Positions 46,201 to 57,690 of a stretch of 64,000 nucleotides of DNA are shown piece by piece; position 1 is the first letter of the stretch, and each line of letters starts with the position of its first letter. Both the position numbers and the translations under genes were made by a program. Location: the NCBI GenBank assembly GCA_036186865.1, contig AP025053.1:34099367-34163366 (forward strand). Direction: 5' to 3'. The notes under the pieces were generated by a model. It had not been told where the DNA came from. It saw only the letters and a list, made by a program, of their open reading frames with translations, and did no database searches. This DNA is from Eustoma russellianum. Taxonomy: Eukaryota > Streptophyta > Magnoliopsida > Gentianales > Gentianaceae.

Positions 46201-46403
46201 GTGGCCGTAGGGGATACTCCAATGGTCGTGGAGGCCGTGGAAGCAGCCGTGGAGGGGCCTACACCAATGGGCGCAACCAGTACTATGAACAAGGTGGAGG
46301 TTATTACCCTAGGAACAACTATTACAGGGGACGAGGTGGCAGAGGAGGTGCTGGTAATAATAATTATCAGGTGGGGGAAGGTGGCTATCTGGTGGCAAAT
46401 TGA
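40272..46403 (+). CDS. Caprin-like RNA-binding protein (coiled N-terminal domain, RGG tail)
   Basis: Exons 40272-40980, 44867-45051, 45894-45968 and 46047-46403 join in frame (phases 1, 0, 0) to 441 residues. Residues 18-80 (VISKRIRALRKKHNRI, GKTLNKEQEE, AIDELEKI) resemble the dimerisation domain of animal Caprin-1, a stress-granule and translation regulator. The middle is acidic (EVSEAEEPEKPP). The last exon is an RGG box with many RGG/GRGG and YY repeats, typical of RNA binding and phase separation. So the likely role is cytosolic mRNA regulation (inference). Intron 1 is 3.9 kb and contains a second version of exon 1 that carries a stop codon. The final stop at 46401 follows read-through of a CAG|GTGGGG site that could also be spliced, so the extreme C-terminus is less certain. 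Confidence 0.82.
42749..42860. repeat. 56-bp tandem duplication in caprin intron 1
   Basis: 'tggttgtgaaataaaatcta' to 'ccatcttcctggct' occurs twice at a 56-bp period with no visible difference. The rest of intron 1 (40981-42748) shows no gene or named element. Confidence 0.9.
42893..43165 (-). repeat. SINE-like repeat, family A, long copy
   Basis: Begins with the tail 'acaacaacaacattacctca' and keeps 'tgtcttagaggct', 'cagaggttgtttccccatgg', 'actgtgtcgatcaactgcta' and the 5' part 'ttattccatcatattccaaa'. It lies just upstream of the second exon 1 copy of the caprin-like gene. Confidence 0.75.
43324..43330 (+). promoter_or_regulatory. Candidate TATA box before the second exon 1 copy
   Basis: 'cctatataaact' is followed by a pyrimidine-rich stretch, 111 bp before ATG 43435. 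This suggests the second exon 1 came with, or has, its own promoter. Confidence 0.45.
43435..44068 (+). pseudogene. Second copy of caprin-like exon 1, with one nonsense codon
   Basis: Encodes VNKRLRALRKKYNRILQMEE, GKVLNKEQEE and later LSHQNALIMCAERARLWLDK, clearly paralogous to exon 1 at 40272-40980 but well diverged. It ends in the same phase at an equivalent donor (ACC T|GTATGA), so it could also splice to 44867. A TAA at 43789-43791 (where the paralogue has lysine after FDV) interrupts an otherwise open frame of 211 codons. It is either a decaying paralogous gene whose 3' exons are now shared, or an alternative first exon that yields a truncated 118-residue protein. Which first exon is used cannot be decided from sequence. 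Confidence 0.75.
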
Positions 46404-46937
46404 AAATTTTGGGCTCCATTGGGGCTTACATCTGGTCAGTGTTGGTCCAGGTTTGAAGTCAAGGAGTTGCAGCTGGGTTTTGGTAGAAAGAGAGACAGGT
46501 GTTAGCTTATTTTGTCTTTGTTTGGTATTTGAAACCTTGGTGCTTGTCTCATTTGAATTTTCTTTAGTTTCAGAGTGGATTTTATAATCTTCTATCAATC
46601 TAAATTTACTATCATATGTTATATTATTTCTCATAAATAAATCGTCACTAGGAAAATTTTTTGATGTCTTGTTTCAGCAAGATAATATATTTTGATTATC
46701 TTCAATAGTCAATACTAAAGGTTGCTTAAAGAAGATGTGGATGTTCTCCTAAAATCATAGTCATACCTTAAATTTGTAGCTTGAGCCTTAAGAGACCAAT
46801 CGGTCAAGTGGCATCCAAGAAAGAAATAAGGGAAAAAGAAAGAGAATTGCAACTGAAAGTGCATCAGCCATTTCATATTTGAAGCATAAAGTGAAAATTC
46901 CATCAATCTTCAATAGTTGATAATAGCTTGTCCATAT

Positions 46938-47190
46938 ATAACAATACAACAACATTACCTCATTGGCTTAGAGGCTCCCGCCTATGGCGAGGTATGGGGG
47001 CGGATGTACGCAACAATACTCATGTGTTAGAAACACACGAATGTTGTTTCCCAATTACCCATAATGAAAATTGCATCAAGCTGTGTCAATCAACTGCTAA
47101 GAACTGCAGTCAATTTGTCAGTCATTTTGATTTATTCCATCATATTCCAAAGTGAAAGAAGAGTATGTCACTCCATAGAAAATAGAAACG
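46938..47190 (-). repeat. SINE-like repeat, family A, copy
   Basis: 'caacaacattacctcattgg', 'cttagaggctcccgcctatg', 'gggcggatgtacgcaacaat', 'aagctgtgtcaatcaactgc'. It lies between the caprin-like and thioredoxin genes; 46404-46937 is 3' UTR and spacer with no other feature. Confidence 0.75.
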
Positions 47191-47478
47191 AGCTTGTCCA
47201 TATATAAATATGGAAAAACATGGACATGTTTCTGTACACTCCAATCTATCTTTTGCAGCACATAACTAGAATATTAACACATACGCTGGAACAAAGGAGA
47301 TTCCCACGTTAATTAAGTTTTCAAGCTTCCCACATTGGAAAGGAAATTCATGAGAATATGTTCTGCAAAGAATAATTGCTGCAAGAATAGCTTCTTTCTA
47401 TCAGCAAGTATACACTATAAGATGGCCTTCCACAAAAGCAAAGTCCCAAGCAAGACAGAAGCTGCAATTTTAAGAAAG

Positions 47479-48261
47479 ATGGGAGCAAACATCTCTACAT
47501 CCCAGTCTCACAGAAGAAACAATAGAAAAAGGAGGAGGGCTCGTGTTATCAAGTCCCATGACTCTCACGACTGGAAGTTCCATGCTGAGGAGTGCAGAAG
47601 AACAAATAAGCTGGTAATTAAGAACCTTCATAGCCTAATTCTTGTTAGCTTTGTGAATTCTTTTGTCACACACTAAGTACTCATAAGCTTCTTCTGTTTG
47701 TGTGTGCGCGTGCGTCTATGTCAAAAGATGGTGATTGATTTCTCAACATCATGGTGTGGACCTTGTCAATTCATGGAACCAGTGATCGAAGACTTTGCTG
47801 AGAAATACACTGATGTCCTGTTCGCAAAGATTGATGTTGATGAGCTGCCTGTCTGTTTTCTTTCCTTTTCCTTTTCCCTTCTCTATATAAAAGATGATTG
47901 AGATGACGGGTCTTGCAGCAACTGGTAAGGTTGTCGCTTTGTGACCTTGAGGTCATAGGTTCGAGCCGTGGAAACAGCCTCTTGCACAAATTGCAAGGTA
48001 AGGCTGGGATTTGTCCACGGACCCTGCATAAACGAGGGAGTCTTAATACCGAGCACGCCCTTATATGAAAAATGTCTGATTTTATGATTTGACTGTTCTA
48101 ATGGTTAACAAGAATGATGAATGGAGCAGGAGGTGGCGCGTGAATTTGGAGTTGATGGAATGCCAACATTCGTACTGATAAAGAATGGGAAAGAAGTGAA
48201 CAAGATCATAGGCGCGAAGCCAGAAGAATTGGAGAATCTGATTCAGAAACAAATGTTCTAA
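47479..48261 (+). CDS. h-type thioredoxin with myristoylation signal
   Basis: Exons 47479-47613, 47728-47850 and 48130-48261 join in frame (phase 0) to 129 residues, the usual Trx h size. The WCGPC active site is C55/C58, and MPTF supplies the cis-proline before strand 4. Thioredoxins h reduce disulfides of target proteins using NADPH-thioredoxin reductase. I chose ATG 47479 because it gives MGANIS, an N-myristoylation consensus (G2, S6) as in subgroup II Trx h; an upstream in-frame ATG exists (47350) but is poorly supported. Residues 11-22 (HRRNNRKRRRAR) are unusually basic for Trx h and with the lipid could favour membrane attachment (inference). Intron 2 holds a SINE. Confidence 0.88.
47906..48066 (+). 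repeat. SINE, family C, best copy, in thioredoxin intron 2
   Basis: tRNA-derived: 'tggtaaggttgtcgc' fits an A box and 'aggttcgagcc' an RNA polymerase III B box, about 40 nt apart. Downstream 'ggaaacagcctcttgcac' and 'ggaccctgcataaacgagg' are common plant SINE body sequences. Similar flanks 'tatataaaagatg' and 'tatatgaaaaatg' may be a decayed target-site duplication. Confidence 0.75.
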
Positions 48262-48639
48262 ACGTATGTTCAGGAAGCGTGACAAATGGCAAAAGCGAGT
48301 GAACGTATTCCTACTACCAAAAAAAAGAAAAATTAATGTGCAATATTGAATAAAACCGCGCTAGCTAGGGATGTTTAGCTGTTAGCCTTGTAAAAAGACC
48401 ATGGAGTGTCCTGTTTTCTGAGTTGCTTTACCCTAACTTGTTCAAGTAGCCTTGTCAGCAGCTGCATGTCCATGTACAGAAGCTAATTGACTGGCAAGAT
48501 CGGGCCAGACAACTATGTATAATTTATAAACCATCAAAAAAAAAAACTATGTATAATTTATATGTTTTTAGTTGATATGGAGGTTTATCTTTCCATTTCT
48601 AATAGAGGTAAGGGCACACTCTTTCTTAACTTTAGAACA

Positions 48640-48872
48640 TGGAATAAAACAAAATGACTCACTAAATTAACTGCGTTTATTATATTCTGAAGTAACAATT
48701 GATCGACACAGCTTGATGCAATTTTTATTATAGATCATCGAGAAACAACCTCTGTGTGTTCTTAACACATGGATATAGTTGTGTACATCCGACTAACTCA
48801 TGCCTTGCTATAGGCGGAAGCCACTAAAGCAATGGGAGTAATGTTGTTGTAGTTGATATGTAGGTAATAACA
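48640..48872 (+). repeat. SINE-like repeat, family A, copy
   Basis: 'aaaatgactcactaaatt', 'tttattatattctgaagtaa', 'gaaacaacctctgtgtgttc', ending 'gggagtaatgttgttgtag'. 48262-48639 and 48873-49543 otherwise carry only 3' UTR and intergenic sequence. Confidence 0.75.
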
Positions 48873-49543
48873 AAAACTACAAGTGTTAAGTACAACTGTA
48901 TATTTATTGTTTAATATGTACTTCATGACTATGCTTGGTTATATCTCTCACTTGAACCCCGGGACTTTTTTTGTAAGGCAGTAAGTCGAACCTTGCTTGT
49001 CAATATAGATAGGCTTTGCATTCAAAATGGTAAAATTATGAATAGGCTACGAATTTAATAGAAAAAATATCAAACGATGATGATAACAAGTTAAAAGGAC
49101 CAAATAATCTCTTTAATTTCCTTTTCATGGCTCATGCAGTTGGTATATCAGTTGCAACTAATCGCTCCCAAACAGGAAAAATCAAAGAAAATTTCCTTAT
49201 GAAAATATAATATCAAAGTGTAAACAGAGCATCAATATCCCTGTACACAATATATGCTGAAATAGAACACGACAAATCAACCATCTCTGCACAATGCAAG
49301 AATTTCCTCTTGTATAACTACTACAACAAAAACAAGTACCTCTACTTGCTGCCCCAACTACATCTGTGGTATAGCTATTACTTATCAGACAAAAAATGTA
49401 TATACAGACTCTTCAAGATTTTTACAATGGATATGAACACCTGATCAGATCAAGCTGCTTTCTATAAGCAAATCACGGGAACTCAAGAATAGAGATTGTT
49501 ATACTTGCACCCGCGCGGTTCCATACTGTCTCTGCCTCTCCAC

Positions 49544-52345
49544 TTAGTATGATATAGTGCTCTTAGTTCTTACAGACTTCGTGAATCCCCTTGCGACTGA
49601 TTCAATAAAATAAAGGGGGGATTAGAAGGTAATACAATAAAATAGAGGAGGAAATTAGAAGGCACGTTTATGGCAGTTTGATTAATATCAATAAGTCACT
49701 GCATACAATTTAAGCCAAGATGCTGCTCCAACACATTTTGAAGGAATAGCAAAGATGAGTCACCCGAAATTTGGTAAAACAGGATCATATGATTCAAAAA
49801 TAAACAGATGGATTGCTGTCAAATGAGAAAATAAAAGGAGTGGACAAGGTAAATTGCACCAATCCTGAATTCATAGAATGACTATGCACTGGCGGCTCCA
49901 AATTTGCATTGACAGACATGAAGATGTACAGCCCTGCTTTCTAACAATATTAACCCTGTATTTTCACCCCTATATGAGACAGAATATTATGACCTTCTGT
50001 ATTATTGATGGATAGGATTTATAATTTGACAGTATATTGAACAGTAAGATGACCACTATGCGACATTTTCCTGCATATAAACTTCATGGTATGTCCCATC
50101 CAGGTTTTCCATATATATTTCAGTTGGGTGCTAACTAGAACACTCGATATCTAAATCCAAATAACAACAGGCATAAAACTTGGAAGAACAAACTCAAATT
50201 GATTGAGACTGCATTGTTCCGCATCACTGAAGTTGTTAATGCAGCAAAGAAGTAATCGACTGTCTAATAAATCATTCAATGGTTATAGTTCATTCAAAAC
50301 AAGAGCAGTGATAAGGTTTCCAACCAAATCACCTCATACATGTAAGGGCGTGGTAGCATTCACATAATTCATGTACATTTCTAACACAAGTGAAACCATG
50401 CTCGATAGAGGATATTACTTGCATGTATTTTCCAAACAATGCTGCTAATCATGACCATGTTCACTTGGAATAGGAACTTAAGAGTTTTCCATTGTGCTCA
50501 GCCAAACAAATTGACAAGGAACAACTTTCAAAGAATTGAAGTTTCTAAAAGTAGGTAGCTAAGCTTTAGAAGAAAACCAAGCTGAAACCTTTTTCTTTTT
50601 TTGGTAAGTGACCAACTGAAAACTTGTTTGAGCTAAGATCATCAAGCAAAGAAGAAAAGACTAAATCAGAGCAATGTCTCACCTTTGACTGAAGATTGGA
50701 CAACCACAACATGCATAGTTGCATTGTTCGGGGGGAGCTGCAAACGTAGAGGGTAAAGCCTGCCATTCAAAGGACTCTTCGTGCACACCACAATATCTTC
50801 CAGCCCCGTTTCTCCCTCCAACGTCTTCCTCAATTCTTCAACACTGTTTCCTTTAAAGGTAATACAGAATTCCTCCAATCCCTCCTCGGTTTCTCCGTAT
50901 TCATCCGCAATTATGTAATAGATCATCCTGCCATCACTTCCCCTTGGTGGTGAACTACCCAAAGAACCACTTGACTGCACAAAGACCAAATCATAATCGC
51001 CTCAATTACAGCCCCATAACATGACACTTTTAATCAATCTGCAATCATACATCAATACTAAGGACCTAAATATCATTTGCATTCAAGCCATTTTTTAATT
51101 AAAAACTATTATGCTCATTGAAACTATACACATAAGATGTAGGCAATGGAATGTATGCCAACTAGACATCAAATTAGCAATTTTCTCTTGGAAGCCCACA
51201 TTAAAAAGTGAAAATTTCGTAAAAGTGAAATTTTATGCCGCCAATTAGTTTTCCCGGTTTCGACCTTGAATGACCAACCCTGGAGAATCATTGACACCAA
51301 ATATTCGATCAACAGGCTGCCAAAAAGGAAAAATATTTGATCAACAGGAACAAATATTTGTATTCCACACCAATTAGACATGAAAAAGGGATAATTCGAT
51401 GCATTTTTTGACAATAAGAACATTACTAAGGAATTCTAACACAGAAACCCAGGCTTGACTTCCCTCCATTGCGTTGAATGGAAACTCCCACTCAGTGCAC
51501 CTCGGGGTTTTATGTCTTGTATGTGTTTTCTGAATGTTTTGCTCATATAAATACAGATTTTCTAGAATAATAACTATGTACAAAAACAGTTAAAAGCAAA
51601 CTCCAAATGTATAAAGAAAAAACATAGACAAGACACTTGAAAAAAGAAGAAGTACGGAATAATAAACAGAATACAAAAAGCCGCCAACACATACAATGAG
51701 ATAATTAAATCTTAAAAAGAATAGATAGTGCAGCGGAAAAGTTGGTACCTCTTGCCTGGAGAAACTGGCAGCTTTGGGTTCTCCATCAGATTTGGTGGAA
51801 TGAGTTTCCGAAAAATTAGACTCAGAAGAAAATGAATCCGATTTCGGAACCAAAGGCAAAGGCGGCGGCGGCTTGGGCGCCGGAGATTTTACAATAATCT
51901 CCATAATTTGAACATCCCAAACCACCCAATCTTGAGTAGCCGTTCGATGAGGAGTATCATGTGTAACCGAATTCCTCCACGGCGGCAACCCACCGTTAGC
52001 TCTCAAGTACTGCCCATACCTAGTCTTCAACTTCACATGCTTCCCTTCCCCAACAGGTTCCCATTCGACCGACGAGTCAAGCCTTACCGGAACCGATTGA
52101 ACCACTTTCCGACCGGTCATCCCTAACAGGAACGGCTGGTTCGACGCCGTCAAGTACTTATTAAAACAGCTTTTCAATCTGATTATTGTATTATTTGCGT
52201 TCTCCACGAATTCTACAGTCCATCTAGCGCATTTTGAAGCGCCGTTTCGGTCTTGCGTGACGGTTTCTTCATCTTCCTCAGCTGTTAAGTACTTGTTGTG
52301 AAGACTCTTCAGACGAACTGCTTTTGCGTTTTGAAAAAGTTCCAT
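49544..52345 (-). CDS. DUF569 / fascin-fold protein (actin cross-linking-like)
   Basis: Exons on the minus strand are 52345-51749, 50974-50683 and 49596-49544, joining in frame (phases 0, 1) to 313 residues. Residues 1-150 (MELFQNAKAVRLKSLHNKYL, later FNKYLTASN and YGQYLRANGG) form the DUF569 beta-trefoil, related to fascin-type actin cross-linkers. A proline/serine linker with PKPPPPLPLVPK follows. Then comes a conserved C-terminal DUF569 module (IYYIIADEYGE, EEFCITFKGNSVEEL, LYPLRLQLPPNNATMHVVVV). The third exon supplies only the last 18 codons (VARGFTKSVRTKS...); I placed it by phase and by resemblance to the C-termini of plant homologues. Reading through the exon 2 donor would end the protein at GETLL. 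The molecular role is not well established; no catalytic residues are expected. Confidence 0.85.
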
Positions 52346-52437
52346 TATTCCTTTTTGTTGCTGCTGAGTTTTTTTGTGATTGAAGAGATGAAATCAATGA
52401 AGCTTTTGTATTTCTTGGTGATTAAGAATTTGGGTTG

Positions 52438-52446
52438 ATATATAAA
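52438..52446 (-). promoter_or_regulatory. Candidate TATA box of the DUF569 gene
   Basis: Reverse strand 'ttatatatc' about 95 bp upstream of the ATG at 52345. 52447-53624 contains no gene: AT-rich sequence with poly-T/A runs near 52917-52940. Confidence 0.4.
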
Positions 52447-53632
52447 GAAAAAGATTTTGGGTTGAACAAAGGAGGGGGATAAGAAATTGTTTTGAGTTCT
52501 ATGCAAGAAATGGTTTTGAACGCGGGGGGGATTTTGCAACTTGGAGTATTTTCTGTTTTCGGTAGCTGTCGGGTCCATTTTATATTGTGGAGTCGGAAGA
52601 TTATGAGACTTGACTGGATGTAAATTGCATCTTTGGTCCTTAACTCTTGGGATACTCTGGAATTTGTCCTTTAGGATTTAATTTGATGACTTCGAACCCT
52701 TTGGAAGTTAGAAGTGATCCTATAGGATTTTAATTTGATGAGTTTTACTATGGAAGTTCCGATTTACGTACATTTACAATCTTCGAAAAAGGGTAATTAA
52801 GTTGCATTTTTGAAACAATATATCTTTGAATGTAACTTCATAATTTTCTTTATTTTAAATTTTTTCTTCACAATCTTCGTCTATTTCATATAGAATAAGA
52901 CAAAATGTTCATCTTGCTTTTTTTTTTAAAAAAAAAAACAATGTTTGTCTTGCTTATATTGCATGAAAACAAAGAATTTGTTTCTTGTTTTCTGAATTTT
53001 CATTTATACATCTTTCATCAAATAGACACGATTAGCATTCTTGTTTGACCTATAATGATTACTCAATTAAACAAGTAACATACATTGCTCTATTTGTTCA
53101 TCAATGCATATATATTAGTGGATAACAGATATATATTATTTCAAAAGAAAAATAAATTGACAAAAAAACAATCATACAAATTAGTTGAAGTGTTACTAAT
53201 AGTCTCAATCACGTATGTAATTGACACACTCTCAACCTTGCAATATAATAGGCAAAGAGATTTTAGATTTGTAATTTACTTAACACGTGAATGACTAATT
53301 TTTTATTGATGCAAGATTAGAACGTGATGTGTAGAAGTTAAATACTCTATTTCAAAAAAGGCTGAGGGCCTAAACAATTCAAATCAGAAATGTCGACCCC
53401 CAAGGCAACAAACTATAAATAAGTAGGTGAAAACTATAATTGTCCTTTATAAGAGTGGTTTTCTGCTATTTCTTTTTTAATAAATAAAGCAAATAAAGAA
53501 ATAGATAAACACAACTAGTTGGCGTTAGGCAAGATGAAAGAAATTTGCACAAACAAGTGGGGCCCACCAAGAGAGTTGGCGGCTACAAGTTCAACGAGTA
53601 TGACATGCCTAAGTTACGTGTTGGTTAGTTAA

Positions 53633-53804
53633 TCGGATGGAATCTCCTCACCGCGCGGTGAGTCACCACGTGGTCATCCACGTGACACGTGACAACAGGG
53701 AGGGTGGTGAGACTACCCTAATCCAGTCTCACCATCCTCCTTATTGTCACGTATCACGCGGTAACACACGCGGTGAGAAAGATACGGTGAGGAGATCTGA
53801 ACCC
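53633..53804. mobile_element. MITE family D, copy 4
   Basis: A 172-bp element with TSD TTAGTTAA (53625-53632, 53805-53812). Inverted ends are 'ggaatctcctcacc' and 'ggtgaggagatct', with inner arms 'cgtgacacgtgacaacagg' and 'ttattgtcacgtatcacg'. 53813-54760 shows no gene. Confidence 0.88.
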
Positions 53805-54761
53805 TTAGTTAACACGTTCACTATGCAATCTATGCTCCTTTCCTTTTTGTTTTTTTTTCTTTTGTTTTTCTTGAATTATATCAACGATGCTCTTCCGAAG
53901 TCAGAACCTCGTTGGGCATCCAATGGCTGATGCGGGTATACAAGAATATACCGTTCACAAGGACCCAAAGTATTATCTGAGAAACAAAATGGACCCACAA
54001 GTAAACCATACCTTCTTTAAATAATTACATTTTTATTTTTTGTTTTTAGTTAAAAAAAGTTACTAAAATTACAGCCTGACTTTTTCTTCATTCTTTCTTT
54101 TCCTGATGTGTGTTTTTTCCTGTAGCCCTACAAAATAAAAAGGGTGGGGGGTGGGGAGGCGCAATTATGTTTCTTAAGAAAAAGTCAAGATTTCTTCACA
54201 AAAAAAAGGGAAAAAAAGTCAAGAGGTAATTGTTTCATAAAAGTCAGGTTGCTTTTCCCAAATGATGTACGTATAACCTATGAAACTTTATATGATTATT
54301 CTCTAATGCTCTCTCCACGAACCAAAGACGGCTAAATTGGCATCCACGTTATAAGTCGATTTCCTTTTTCTTTTCACTTCTTTAGAAAAAAATAAAAAAA
54401 AAAACTCCAACTAAATTAGGGGGAAAAGGGTCCTTCTTTGTCAAAGAGAACGGGTCAGGGTCAAACTTCTGGTACAAATTTCTTACTGTTTGGTGCACGT
54501 TTATCTAATTTCTTCAAGAATGGTCAACGGCGGAGCAAATCGCAAAGCTTCGAAGAAATGTGAAATAATTGGTATGGAGTTGACTGGACTTGATCTTTGA
54601 CTCTAGCTATTCGCGTGCTTTCACCCCAACTTTCTTATTAAATGACAAAAAAAACATTGACTAAAATAAAAACTAAATATATCAATACTATTTATACAAA
54701 AATCTGAATTATTTGTAATATATATTCATACGGCTAGTATGAATAAATTGGCTGCCCTTCT

Positions 54762-54950
54762 TACTATCGACACAGATTTACGTAAATTTCATTATAAATC
54801 ATCGAAAAACAACCTACATAATTTTCATTATAGATCATCGGAAAACAACCTTTGTGTTTCTAACACCTAGGTATGGTTGCGTACATCCGATCTTCTATAC
54901 CTTGCCATAGACGGGAGCCTAAAGAGAAACGTTGTTTTTGTAATATTCAT
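54762..54950 (+). repeat. SINE-like repeat, family A, with internal duplication
   Basis: 'tttcattataaatcatcgaaaaacaacct' type sequence occurs twice in a row (54785-54818 and 54822-54853), then 'ggtatggttgcgtacatccg' and 'gccatagacgggagcct'. Confidence 0.65.
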
Positions 54951-56004
54951 ACGATTAGGAAGAATCGTTGAATAAATAATAAACTGGTAAACATTTACCT
55001 CCTCCAAAGTATATCATTATCAGCAGGGTTGTTGGACGCATCCTAGTAATAGTTTCAATGCTCTGTTTTTAGTGGGCAATTTTTTATTACAAGAAGTATG
55101 CAATTTTTTACTAAGGCTGCTAAGTAATCGCGAGAGCATTGCTTCAGAGACACTATGACCATGAATGTACGTGGAGTACTATATTTAACTTGTACATGAT
55201 TGTCAATGTTTCCTATTTGTGACCTTCAAAAATTAGGATTTCTTGATCCGTTTTCGTTCCAAACACTTCTTTTTATATTGCCATTGTACAGGATAACAAA
55301 GGCGATTTATTGGTTGAACTCCGACAAGTAAGATCCCTCGCACCCCCAGTTCCACAGGGTGTGTAGGGATGTAAATCATGTTCTCATTGCTTACTAGTAG
55401 AAGTTTGTCATTGATGAAGCCGGATCTTCACCAAGGGTCTAGATGACCTCAAAATAGCTCCGTGGGTTAACGTGAAAGATTTGTTAACTGGGATTGTGAA
55501 TGTGTAGCTGGAATAGCGCCAAATGTCCTGCACAAAGAAACATAGGTCAGAGGTCCCGGGGGGTTGGCCCCGGGAAAAACCCTCCGACGCTCAAGTCAGT
55601 TTGGGCCATATCTCACTGAGATTATAATAGAAAAGGGTGAGTTAGGATTTTTTCACATTATTTGCCGAGGAGCAGAGTGTATGGATATGCTATAGAGTAG
55701 AGATGTTTGAACTCCCAAGTTGGCCTCCTCTCTTTGTTTTGATTGCCTTGCTTTTATAGACTTTCACGCCTCTTACATTTGATAATAGATAATTGGACAA
55801 GATGTTTGCTTGGAGCAGAAAACCCAAGACGCTGTAGGTATGCTGATGTGATTAGTAGTCTGACTGATGTAATCAATAGGTCCGCCCGATTGATGTAACT
55901 AGTAGACCGGCTGCTTGGCGTGTTCTGTAAGAATAGCCAGCTGTAGTCACTACGTTTGAAGAGTATCTGTTTGAGGGTCCCGCGAAATAATATCTTAGCA
56001 AGAT

Positions 56005-56135
56005 TCATTTGCTGTGGTACACAGCTGAACCTTGCTGAAGTGCATGACTTGCTGTGGTACATAGCTGACCCTTGCCGAAGTCCGAAGTACACAACTTGTT
56101 GCGGTACACAGCTAAATTTTGCCGAAGAGTATGAC
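56005..56135. repeat. Degenerate tandem repeat, three units
   Basis: Units of about 40-55 bp around 'ttgctgtggtacacagctga' and 'ccttgctgaagt' occur three times. They sit in an unassigned 54951-56990 region with no gene I recognise but a non-AT-rich composition ('ggccccgggaaaaaccctcc' near 55565), which may be an unrecognised transposon or LTR. Confidence 0.7.
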
Positions 56136-56995
56136 TAAGCAGTGTCTAGATGAAGTGGTCTGAGGTGCAGCATTTGAATCATACATTGAAGTTGATGCCG
56201 AGGTACAAACCTTGGCATACTTTTTGGTGTTACGAGGGTGTTGCGTTGTCCTACTGAAGTGCAGTCGAGGCTGAATTGCCATATTTAGGCGCTGAATTGT
56301 TGAACTGCTGAACTGCGATACTTGGAACGCTGAGCTACTGAAATTGAGTTGTTGACTGTTGTTGACTAACGGATGGTTCAATTATGGTTTATCAGTCATA
56401 GCACAGGAACAGTACAAGGAGTCCATTGGCATCGAAGGAATAACTGACGGGCTGACTTGTCAGTCTATCAGATCATTCTACGGGCTAATAGTGCTCCCAC
56501 ACTATGTAGCTAGTCTGGAACATTCTTGACTTCAGCAAGATTCGAACTCTGATTTTCCTTTCGAAACTCCTTATCTGGAACCATTGGGATATGTGCTGAG
56601 TACAACATAGTTGATTTACACAGTTGCTTGTGGAGGATCATTCATTGTCAGGGCCCATACACCTATGTCAAATTTATTTTCATGCCTTTGGTTCAATGAG
56701 GTTGACCGTTTCACCTCATGAGATCAACTAAGCTTTGCTTATGCGTTCTTGAAACTTAAGAGAATGAATCCAGAAAAACCTTTCCACTTAAATATGTTTA
56801 AGGTGAGACTCTGTTATGTCCTTTCATGCCTTCTGAGGATAAATTTCCATTTTTTATCCATTTTCTCCACTCCTGTTACTCCAATGATACGGGATATGGA
56901 GCTTCTTCAAAGCTCAATACTTTTAGCCATATATTTTTCTTATTTAGCTTTGTGTCAGAAATTTTTAACTAAATTAAAAGGAAAATTTTTATAGG

Positions 56996-57690
56996 ATGTC
57001 ATTGCTGCCAGCAATGTTATATGGGACATACTGTTGGGTCATCAAAAGGACACAGTCGCAGAGGATGCAAGTGGCAGAGACGAGGATTCTGAGGTGGGTG
57101 TGTGAGCATACAAGGCTAGACCGGCTTAGAAATGAGATATTTAGGGAAAGGCTAGGGGTGACTAGTATAATGGATAAGATAAGGGAGAGGAGACTGAGAT
57201 GGTTTGTGCATGTCAAGCGGAGACAGACAACGGCGTCCGTCAGAGCATTTGAAAGTCTCATTGTAGAGGGAAAAAGAAGTATAGGCAGGCCCAAACTTAC
57301 TTGGGAGGAACATATTAGACATGGCCTACTAGATTTGCATCTCTCTGAGGACATGATCCAGGATATGAGCTTATGGAGACGAAGGATTAAGGTTAATCGA
57401 GGTTTATGTAAGATATAGAGACAGCTTAGAGGATATAAAGGGACTGAGACAATCTCTCAACGTTACGTTGACTTTGCATTTTTGTGGTGTTTGCCTTTCT
57501 CTTTCATTATTTGTTCGTTCATTATGTGTATATGCAGGTACATATAGAGCCGGGGGTCTCGATGAAAGCGAATTCTCTATCCTTTGGGATGGAAGTATTG
57601 TTCGTATGCCTCTTACCGTCTCCAGACCCTAGCGATAGCTTTTGCTTTTGTTGGGATAAGCTGGGTATGCGTTTGTTGTATGATTGTCCT
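56996..57690 (+). mobile_element. LINE 3' fragment (reverse transcriptase C-terminus and tail)
   Basis: An open frame of 140 codons (56996-57418) matches the C-terminal end common in plant RTE-like LINEs: AMLYGTYCWVIKR, RILRWVCEHTRLDRLRN, IRERRLRWFVHVKRR and GRPKLTWEEHIRHGL. The catalytic RT part is absent, so the copy is 5'-truncated. About 120 bp of 3' UTR is followed by a tail (57540-57690: 'gagccgggggtctcgatgaa', 'ccagaccctagcgatagc', 'gctgggtatgcgtttgttg') shared with family B repeats. 57691-58342 has no recognised feature. Confidence 0.85.

Noticed and set aside
46167..46634. 155-codon minus-strand frame and 157-codon plus-strand alternative frame over the last caprin exon
   Set aside because: Both are out-of-frame readings of the repetitive RGG-coding sequence; the sense frame joins exons 1-4 without a break.
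47350..47478. N-terminal extension of the thioredoxin from an upstream in-frame ATG
   Set aside because: It would bury the MGANIS myristoylation motif and make the protein longer than the family norm; more likely 5' UTR.
47906..48000. Possible tRNA gene (good A and B boxes)
   Set aside because: The sequence cannot form a complete cloverleaf as read, continues into SINE body sequence and has diverged copies elsewhere, so it is a SINE head.
53637..53930. 97-codon frame
   Set aside because: It begins inside MITE family D copy 4 and continues over a poly-T stretch; no protein similarity recognised.
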